A stretch of 64,000 nt of DNA, taken from positions 1,048,501 through 1,112,500 of the forward strand of contig NZ_CP146609.1 in assembly GCF_037094465.1 (NCBI RefSeq), read 5' to 3'. The notes below the pieces were generated by a model. It saw nothing but the letters and a program-made list of their open reading frames with translations, made no database searches and was not told where the DNA came from. The position numbers and the translations under genes are program-made. Positions within the stretch are counted from its first letter, which is position 1. The number at the start of each line of letters is the position of its first letter. Shown here in pieces: positions 57,702 through 64,000 of this stretch. Source of the stretch: Pseudodesulfovibrio sp. 5S69 (GTDB taxonomy: Bacteria > Desulfobacterota > Desulfovibrionia > Desulfovibrionales > Desulfovibrionaceae).

Positions 57702-58718
57702 CTAGCCGCGCCGGAAGCGGCGGACCAGGGGCAGGCAGAGCAGGCCGAGGCCCATGAGCAGCCAGGTGGACGGCTCGGGCACCACGGTGGTCGTCTGGAC
57801 CGTGCCGGGCAAGATGTAGGCCTGCTCGCCGCCGGCGTTCAGCGCGGACATCTTGATCTTGATGGAAAGCATGTCGTAGGGGCTGTCGCCGTCCCAGTCG
57901 GCCAGGAGGTCGTTCAGCTCCGGGGCGACCACGGCGTACGCGGCGCGGTCGGAACCCAGGTTGTGCGAGTAGGGGCCGTAGACCACTTCGCTCGAACCGC
58001 AGTCCACCGGGGCGCCGCCGCCGTCGAGACAGACGTTGCCGCCGGACAGGACGTAGTCCGTGGGCATGGTGTCCGGGGTGCTCGGGGTAAAAGAAGGATT
58101 GTCGTAGGCATGAGCCTCATAGTCGTACGGGTTGCCGCCGAAGGTGCCGCTGCCGTCGCCGTTGGTGCTGGTCAGTTCGAAGTACTGGGAGTTGGCCGTG
58201 CCGGCGGAACTCCAGATTTCGACCTGGGCCCAGATCCAGAGGTTCTGGTCTATGGAGTCGTCGCTGTTGGTCTGGTTGTTGTTGAACAGGAAGATCGGGG
58301 ACTGGCCGCCCAGGAAGTTCACCAGGCTGGCGATGGTCGAATCCCAGGAATCCGCGCGGTCGTTGTCCAGGGCCGGGGCGGGATCGGCGGTCGTGCCGGT
58401 GTCGAAGGTGTCGCTGCTGCCGGTTCCGCCGGGGGTCGGGTAGGCGTTGTCCATGTCGGTGAAGTTCAGGTTGACGTCGGTGCCGGACACGCCGGTGGCG
58501 ATGACCACGTCGTTCTTGATATGGCCGGAGTTGGACAAGATGTTGTAGTCGGACCCGAGGAAGTCCTGGAGGATGGGCAGCGAATAGGAATAGAAATCGC
58601 CGTAGGTGACCGCGAAGCCCGAGTCGGCGGAGGGCAGGACCAGCGCCTCGGCCCGTTCGGGCCGGGCAACCACGAATATGCCGATGATCAGAAGAGGGAT
58701 CAGTATGTATTGCTTCAT
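57702..58718 (-). CDS. PEP-CTERM sorting-signal protein
   Basis: The 338-residue protein has a signal peptide (QYILIPLLIIGIFVVA, cleavage near AEA), a Ser/Thr/Asp/Asn-rich body typical of surface proteins (LSNSGHIKNDVVIATGVSGT; SNTNNQ-like stretches) and the C-terminal tripartite signal: VVPEPSTWLLMGLGLLCLPL followed by VRRFRRG. Exosortase cuts at PEP and the protein is delivered to the outside or to an exopolysaccharide. The exosortase gene is not in the window. Two palindromes lie upstream. The ligand or role is unknown. Confidence 0.92.
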   Translation of the reverse strand: MKQYILIPLLIIGIFVVARPERAEALVLPSADSGFAVTYGDFYSYSLPILQDFLGSDYNILSNSGHIKNDVVIATGVSGTDVNLNFTDMDNAYPTPGGTGSSDTFDTGTTADPAPALDNDRADSWDSTIASLVNFLGGQSPIFLFNNNQTNSDDSIDQNLWIWAQVEIWSSAGTANSQYFELTSTNGDGSGTFGGNPYDYEAHAYDNPSFTPSTPDTMPTDYVLSGGNVCLDGGGAPVDCGSSEVVYGPYSHNLGSDRAAYAVVAPELNDLLADWDGDSPYDMLSIKIKMSALNAGGEQAYILPGTVQTTTVVPEPSTWLLMGLGLLCLPLVRRFRRG

Positions 58719-58857
58719 GATGTGTATCCTTGTCTGCTGCGGAATCCGGTGCGGAGCACGCTTGAACCTTACCATAGCAGTAAATGCAATAAGCATACAG
58801 AATCTAATATACTGGTTTCGTTGGTGAATTCGTAAAATTGGTCCGTGGGCGGGTGTG

Positions 58858-58898
58858 AAGTTTTCCGACATTCAGGAAAACTTTACACTTTTGTAAAG
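58858..58898. promoter_or_regulatory. Overlapping palindromes upstream of the PEP-CTERM gene
   Basis: AAGTTTTCC-GACATTCA-GGAAAACTT (9-bp arms, 8-bp centre) overlaps CTTTACACTTTTGTAAAG (6-bp arms), about 140-180 bp before the PEP-CTERM start. They look like operators. A GG-N10-GC pair closer to the gene (TGGTAAGGTTCAAGCGTG on the minus strand) is a weak sigma-54 candidate. The remaining 58719-59117 interval shows no gene. Confidence 0.45.
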
Positions 58899-59117
58899 GT
58901 ATAGATTTTATCTATTTTGCATATTGGCAATTTTGGCGGTTCCCGGTGTCAAACTTCGGGGGAGCTGCCCGGTGCGGACGAAGGGAACCGGCCGGCTCGG
59001 CGCATTGAGCACCCCGTGCCGAGGGCGGAACCGGAGCGTGGGTAAGTATACCCTTTGAAATCGGTATGTTGTGGAAAGAAGTATCTGTAAGGTATTCCGA
59101 CAACACCTCGGGCCGGG

Positions 59118-62100
59118 CTACAGGAGTTCGGCCTCGGCTTCGGCGCGGTAGGTCTTGGCGTCGCCGTTCTGCCAGGCCTCGACCTCCTTCCAGAAATCAC
59201 GGCCGGGGTAGACCTTCCAGCCGTTGCCCAGGCGCAGGTTGACCACGGCCTCGCGGGTGATGATGCCGAGGTTCACGCCGGTCGTGCCGGGGTAGCGCTG
59301 GAGGATCGCCTTGAGCGCGTTGAGGTGCGGATCGACCGCGTTCTTTTCGCCGATCCACAGGGAGACCGGCTGATCCGAGCCCTGGGCCGCGTCGGCCAGG
59401 AACAGGACCTTGTCGGCCAGGATCTTGGCGGATTTGGGCGCGTCCTCGGGGCCGGGCTGGTCGTCGCGCTGGTCGATCTTGCCCTGAACCAGCAGGGGGC
59501 GGTCCGCGTCGAGCAGTTCGCGCGCCTCGGCATAGACGTTGGGCAGCATGGTGATCTCGCCGTAGGTGGTCAGGTCCTCGGCGTTGCAGAAGGCCATGGG
59601 GGCGCCCTTGCGGGTGATGAACTGCTTGTAGTCCGGGATGATCACGGCCACCCGGACCTCGGTGCCGTTGGGGATGGTCTTGCACTCCTCCAGCGTCACG
59701 GTGCGCAGCCGCTGCATGTCGTGGCGGTAGGCCAGCAGCGGGTGCCCGGACAGGAAGAAGCCGAGGACCTCCTTTTCCAGGGTCAGCTTCTCGCGGTCGT
59801 CGAACTCCTCGCACAGGGAGCAGGTCGGCGTGTGGGCCGAGTCCTTCTTCTCGCCGCCGCCGAGCATGTCCAGCATGTTGAGCATGCCGGACTCCCGCTC
59901 CTTGGCCTTTTTCTGGCCCAGCGCCACGGCCTTGTCCAGGTCTTCGAGCAGGGCCGCGCGGGAGCAGGAGAAGCAGTCCAACGCGCCTGCCTTGATCAGC
60001 GATTCCAGGACCCGCTTGGTCACACGGCGCAGGTTCACCCGCTCGCAGAAGTCGAAGATGTTCTCGTACGGACCGTTCTCCGCGCGCTCGGCCGCGATTT
60101 CGTTGATCGCCTCCTCGCCCACGTTCTTGATGGCCGCCATGGCGAACAGGATATCCCCGTCCTTGACCGAGAAGCGCGCCTGCCCTTCGTTGATGTCCGG
60201 CTGGCGGACCTTGATGTCCATGTCGCGGCAGGCATTGACGTACATGATGATCTTGTCGGTGTTGTTCATTTCCGTGCTCATCAGCGCGGCCATGAATTCC
60301 ACCGGGAAATGGGCCTTGAGATAGGCGGTGTGGTAGGAGATCAGCGCGTAGGCCGCGGAGTGGGACTTGTTGAAGCCGTAGGCCGCGAACTTCTCCATGG
60401 TGTCGAAGATGTCGTTGGCCACGGCGTCGTCGATCTCGTTCTCGCGCGCGCCCTCCAGAAAGCGGGACCGCTGCTTGGCCATCTCCTCGGCGATCTTCTT
60501 GCCCATGGCCCGGCGCAGCAGGTCGCCTTCGCCGAGCGAGTAGTTGGCGATGACCATGGCCGTGGCCATGACCTGCTCCTGGTAGACCATGACCCCGTAG
60601 GTCGGTTTCAGGGTCTCCTCCAGGGACGGGTGCGGGTAGGTGACCTCGATCTCGCCGTGCTTGCGCATGATGAATTCGTCGACCATGGACACGCCGTGGG
60701 AGCCGATCATGCCGAGCGGGCCCGGCCGGTACAGGGCGAGCATGGCCACGATGTCCTCGAAGCGGTCCGGGCGGAGCATGCGCAGGTACTTGCGCATGCC
60801 CGACGACTCCACCTGGAAGATGCCGTCCGTGTCGCCCTTGGCGAAGATGGCGAAGGTATCCGGGTCGTCCAGGTGCAGGGTTTCCAGGTCCGGGGCCTTC
60901 TTGCCCTGCTCGCGGATGATGTCCAGGCAGTCCTCGATGACCGTCATGGTCCGCAGCCCCAGGAAGTCGAACTTGATCAGGCCGACCTTCTCGACCTTCT
61001 TCATGTCGAACTGGGTCACGATTTCACCCTTCTTCCCTTTGTAGAGAGGAAGGTATTCGGTCATGGGCTTGTTCGAGATGACCACGCCCGCCGCGTGGGT
61101 GGAGGCGTGGCGGCACAGCCCTTCGAGGCGCGTCGAGATATCGATGAGCTTGGCCACCTTGGGGTCGGTGGCGACCATGTCGTCCAGCTCGGTCACGGCC
61201 TTGACCGCGTTGGGCACGGTGATCTTGGCCTTTTCCACGCCGAGCAGCTTGGCCATGAGCGCCGGGTCGTCCGGGATGAGCTTGGCGATCTTGTCGGTCT
61301 CGCCGAAGGTCATGCCCAGCGCCCGGCCCACGTCCTTGATGACCGCCTTGGTCTTCATGGTCCCGAAGGTGGTGATCTGGGCCACCCGGTCTACGCCGTA
61401 CTTCTCGGCGCAGTACTTGACCACCTCCAGGCGGCGGCGCTCGCAGAAGTCCACGTCGATATCGGGCATGGACACGCGTTCCACGTTCAGGAAGCGCTCG
61501 AACAGCAGATCGTAGGGGAGCGGATCGAGGTTGGTGATCTTGAGCGACCAGGCCACGATGGAACCGGCGGCCGAGCCTCGGCCGGGCCCCACCGGGATGC
61601 GGTGGTCCTTGGCCCAGTTGATGAAGTCCTGGACGATGAGGAAGTAGGCCGGGAAGCCCATCTCCTTGATGACCCCGAGCTCGTAGTCCAGCCGATCCCA
61701 GTACTTTTTCTCGTCCACCTCATAGGTGATGGTGTTCAGGCGGCGCTTGAGGCCCTCCCGGCACAGGCGGTCGAACTCTTCGTTCATGGACACGCCTTCG
61801 GGCAGCTCGTACTCCGGGAAATAGTAGTTGCCGAGCTCGATCTCGAGGTTGCACTGCTCGGCGATGCGCTGGGTGTTGGCGATGGCCTCGGGCACGTGGG
61901 CGAACGCCTTCTCCATCTCCTCCGGGGTCTTGAAATAGAGCTCCTTCGTCTCCATGCGGAAGCGCTTCTCCGCATCCACCGTGGTCTGGGTCTGGATGCA
62001 CAGCAGGGTGTCGTGGGCCTCGTAGTCCTCGGCGGTCAGGTAGTGGCAGTCGTTGGTGGCCACCAGGGGCAGGCCGGTCTCCTCCGCGCACTGGATGAGC

Positions 62101-62672
62101 AGCTCGTTGAGCCGGGTCTGCTTGCCGATGCCGTTGTCCTGGAGCTCCAGGTAAAAATTGCCGGGGAAGATGGACTCGTAGATCCGGGCCATGTCCGCGC
62201 CCGCCTGAAGCCCCTCGTTCATGAGCTTGCGCGGCACCTCGCCCGCCAGGCAGGCGGACAGAGCCACCAGGCCTTCGGAGTACTTTTTCAGGAGGTTCTT
62301 GCACACGCGCGGCTTATAGTAGAAGCCGTTCAGGTACCCTTCGGAGACGATCTTGATCAGGTTCTTGTAGCCGCGCTGGTTCTTGGCCAGCAAGACCAGG
62401 TGGTAGCCGCCGCCGTGGTCCTTCTTGTGGTGCGCGTCGACCTCGTCCACGTCGCCCGGAGCCACGTACACCTCGCAGCCGATGATCGGCTTGATGCCCA
62501 GTTTCTCGGCCTCCATGTAGAAGACCACGGCCCCGTACATGGATCCGTGGTCGGTGATGGCCACGGCGGGCATGCCCAGGTCTTTGGCCCTGGATAGCAG
62601 GTCCCCGATGCGGATGGCGCCGTCGAGCAGGCTGTATTCGGTATGGACGTGAAGATGAACGAATTCGGCCAC
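59118..62672 (-). CDS. dnaE: DNA polymerase III alpha subunit
   Basis: The 1184-residue replicative polymerase has the N-terminal PHP domain (FVHLHVHTEYSLLDGAIRIG), the catalytic acidic motif MPDIDVDFCERRRLEV near residue 401, GPGRGSAAGSIVAWSLKI before it, the finger block VYQEQVMATAMVIANYSLGE, and C-terminal helix-hairpin-helix and OB folds. It is the DnaE1-type length. The start is GTG with AAGGAG nine bases upstream, giving MAEFVHLHVHT. It is divergent from the SLC13-like transporter gene. Confidence 0.98.
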   Translation of the reverse strand: MAEFVHLHVHTEYSLLDGAIRIGDLLSRAKDLGMPAVAITDHGSMYGAVVFYMEAEKLGIKPIIGCEVYVAPGDVDEVDAHHKKDHGGGYHLVLLAKNQRGYKNLIKIVSEGYLNGFYYKPRVCKNLLKKYSEGLVALSACLAGEVPRKLMNEGLQAGADMARIYESIFPGNFYLELQDNGIGKQTRLNELLIQCAEETGLPLVATNDCHYLTAEDYEAHDTLLCIQTQTTVDAEKRFRMETKELYFKTPEEMEKAFAHVPEAIANTQRIAEQCNLEIELGNYYFPEYELPEGVSMNEEFDRLCREGLKRRLNTITYEVDEKKYWDRLDYELGVIKEMGFPAYFLIVQDFINWAKDHRIPVGPGRGSAAGSIVAWSLKITNLDPLPYDLLFERFLNVERVSMPDIDVDFCERRRLEVVKYCAEKYGVDRVAQITTFGTMKTKAVIKDVGRALGMTFGETDKIAKLIPDDPALMAKLLGVEKAKITVPNAVKAVTELDDMVATDPKVAKLIDISTRLEGLCRHASTHAAGVVISNKPMTEYLPLYKGKKGEIVTQFDMKKVEKVGLIKFDFLGLRTMTVIEDCLDIIREQGKKAPDLETLHLDDPDTFAIFAKGDTDGIFQVESSGMRKYLRMLRPDRFEDIVAMLALYRPGPLGMIGSHGVSMVDEFIMRKHGEIEVTYPHPSLEETLKPTYGVMVYQEQVMATAMVIANYSLGEGDLLRRAMGKKIAEEMAKQRSRFLEGARENEIDDAVANDIFDTMEKFAAYGFNKSHSAAYALISYHTAYLKAHFPVEFMAALMSTEMNNTDKIIMYVNACRDMDIKVRQPDINEGQARFSVKDGDILFAMAAIKNVGEEAINEIAAERAENGPYENIFDFCERVNLRRVTKRVLESLIKAGALDCFSCSRAALLEDLDKAVALGQKKAKERESGMLNMLDMLGGGEKKDSAHTPTCSLCEEFDDREKLTLEKEVLGFFLSGHPLLAYRHDMQRLRTVTLEECKTIPNGTEVRVAVIIPDYKQFITRKGAPMAFCNAEDLTTYGEITMLPNVYAEARELLDADRPLLVQGKIDQRDDQPGPEDAPKSAKILADKVLFLADAAQGSDQPVSLWIGEKNAVDPHLNALKAILQRYPGTTGVNLGIITREAVVNLRLGNGWKVYPGRDFWKEVEAWQNGDAKTYRAEAEAELL

Positions 62673-62755
62673 TTATTGAAACTCCTTGCGTTGAGGAGAC
62701 GATGATAGCGTAAAGCCGGGGGGACTGCCACCCGGAAAAGAAAGCGGCGATTCGG

Positions 62756-62784
62756 TTGACATTCTTGTGTGAAAACGGTCCATT
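62756..62784 (+). promoter_or_regulatory. Candidate sigma-70 promoter for the SLC13-type gene
   Basis: A perfect -35 TTGACA is followed after 17 bp by TCCATT, a poor -10. It lies 31 bp before the GTG in the 143-bp dnaE/transporter intergenic region. Confidence 0.4.
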
Positions 62785-62815
62785 GCAACTGTCGAACCTG
62801 TAGCCCGGAGACGCT

Positions 62816-64000
62816 GTGGATTCCCTGACGACCGTGACCGCCTATCTGTGGGGGCGCATGCCCCTGGTCCTGCTCTTCGTGTGCGGGTATCTGGTGTACC
62901 AGCTCATGGCGGCCACGCGCATCACGGACGGGTTCGTGGCCTGGGCGCTCAGGCGTAGCGGAGGCCGGGCCGGGCGGGTGCTGCTCTACATCATCGCGGC
63001 CTCGGCCGTGCTCTCGTCCTTCATCCCCAACACCATCACGGTCCTGACCCTGATCCCGGTGCTGAAACGGCTTGACCGCGACTTCGCGGCCCGGGGCGTG
63101 ACCGGCATGACCACGGTGCTCATGTGTTCGGCCCTGTACGGGGCGGCCATCGGCGGGACGGGCTCCATGATCGGCACGCCGGCCAACGCCGTGCTCTTCG
63201 CGGCCCTGGACTTGTTTCAGGTGGCCGGGCGCAACAATCTGAATTTCTTCAACTGGTTCCTCTGGTCCGTGCCCCTGGTGGCAGCTTTCGTGCTGCTTGC
63301 CTGGTTCGTGGTCGCCGGGCTGGGGCTGCCCAAGTCGGCGCGGGGCGCGGTCATCGACGTGTCCGGTCCGGGCCGGGGCCGGGTCGACGCCCGTCAGCGG
63401 TACGGGGCGAAGCTGTTCTGGCTGTACATGGTCTATTTCGTGCTTGAGGCCGTGGTCCGGGAGAACGTGCCGGGATTCGCGGCGATCTCGCCCGTGGTCA
63501 GCCTGGGGTTCGCCGCGCTCTTCCTGTACCTGCTCTTCGTGCGCCGCGCGCCGGACGGGGGAGGGCGGTCCGGGCCGCTGCTCACTGGGGCCGGGCTGCT
63601 CAAGTCCGTGCCGCGCCGGGGATTCATCTTCATCCTGGCCCTGGCCGTGCTGGTCGCGGTGATCCACTGGACCGGGCTGGACCACAAGACAGTGGTCCTG
63701 GCGGGCAAGCTGCTCAAAGGCGACATGGACCCGCGCCTGCTTTTCCTGCTGACCATCACGGCGGTCATCACCCTGACCGAGTTTTTGTCCAACACCGCGG
63801 TGGTGACCGCCTTCTTCACCATTTCCTATTATGCGGCCAAGGGGCACGGCATGGATCCGCTGCCGCTGATGATTGCGGTCGGCGTGGCCTCCACCTGCGC
63901 CTTCATGACCCCCGTCGCCACCACCTCCAACGCCCTGGCCTTCGGCGAGATGAAGGGCGCGTCCCTGAAGGTCATGCTCGGCCTGGGGTTCGTGCTCAAT
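62816..64000 (+). CDS. SLC13/DASS-family anion transporter, 3' end cut by window
   Basis: The frame is open for 395 codons to the window edge. The GTG start follows CGGAG by five bases. Multiple membrane helices are evident. The first half has IPNTITVLTLIPVLKRLDRD and GGTGSMIGTPANAVLFAALD, and the second half TEFLSNTAVVTAFFTISYYA and CAFMTPVATTSNALAFGE, the paired SNT/TxPN-type motifs of sodium-coupled dicarboxylate or sulfate carriers (SLC13). The substrate could be a C4-dicarboxylate, citrate or sulfate. It is divergent from dnaE. Confidence 0.85.
   Translation, partial: MDSLTTVTAYLWGRMPLVLLFVCGYLVYQLMAATRITDGFVAWALRRSGGRAGRVLLYIIAASAVLSSFIPNTITVLTLIPVLKRLDRDFAARGVTGMTTVLMCSALYGAAIGGTGSMIGTPANAVLFAALDLFQVAGRNNLNFFNWFLWSVPLVAAFVLLAWFVVAGLGLPKSARGAVIDVSGPGRGRVDARQRYGAKLFWLYMVYFVLEAVVRENVPGFAAISPVVSLGFAALFLYLLFVRRAPDGGGRSGPLLTGAGLLKSVPRRGFIFILALAVLVAVIHWTGLDHKTVVLAGKLLKGDMDPRLLFLLTITAVITLTEFLSNTAVVTAFFTISYYAAKGHGMDPLPLMIAVGVASTCAFMTPVATTSNALAFGEMKGASLKVMLGLGFVLN

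Overview
The window is a high-GC stretch of bacterial chromosome with housekeeping genes, two flagellar clusters and many palindromic intergenic elements. Gene content fits a Gram-negative, flagellated member of the Desulfovibrionales, closest in flavour to Desulfovibrio/Pseudodesulfovibrio. The pointers are a fused IspD-IspF enzyme, an ADP-forming acyl-CoA ligase beside a DRTGG-domain protein, a MotA-MotB-MotB-FliL-N-O-P-Q cluster, sigma-54 flagellar promoters and a PEP-CTERM protein. No sulfate-reduction gene lies in the window, so this placement is inference. I see no phage, transposase, CRISPR array or integrase.

Layout. 1-4.9 kb: two acyl-CoA synthetases around an XRE-cupin regulator, then an Nramp-UspA transporter. 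5-9 kb (minus): a small protein, rlmH, a phosphoesterase and a Lon-like protease. 9.2-14.1 kb (minus): four consecutive genes for exported proteins, namely two peptidoglycan-binding paralogues, a glycine-rich protein and a beta-propeller carrying a haem motif. I know no function for this set and consider it the best candidate for an undescribed system. 14.3-20 kb (minus): yggS, motA, two motB, fliL, fliN, fliO, fliP, fliQ. 20.5-25.8 kb: a Tat-exported HD-domain protein, topA and rsmG. 26-32 kb (minus): nif3, a zinc-ribbon protein, rnpB, ispDF, a membrane-anchored protein and cysS, plus a CAT-anticodon tRNA. 32.5-39.4 kb: LysR/LysE, MATE/AraC, a proline-dehydrogenase-like gene, an EamA transporter and an exported cyclase. 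The genes at 36.5 and 37.5 kb share a duplicated upstream motif that could be the AraC operator. 40-44 kb: acyl-CoA ligase pair and rnc. 44-51.1 kb (minus): flagellin, a 1.9 kb non-coding palindrome-rich block, flgE, flgD, fliK. 51.3-57.5 kb (minus): two glycosyltransferases, a diguanylate cyclase, dtd, a small membrane protein, queD, a MazG-like pyrophosphohydrolase and a membrane protein. 57.7-64 kb: a PEP-CTERM protein, dnaE and a 3'-truncated SLC13-type transporter.

The most unusual feature is between the genes. At least four families of palindromic elements recur. Family A follows genes in a mostly fixed orientation. Family B is a long hairpin with two copies. Family C is a short hairpin whose flanks are conserved while its stem sequence changes with compensating changes on both arms. 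Family D is a direct repeat of about 255 bp. Compensating stem changes suggest selection on, or generation of, structure rather than sequence. Coordinates come from reading the sequence directly; family assignments rest on recognised motifs, not on database searches.
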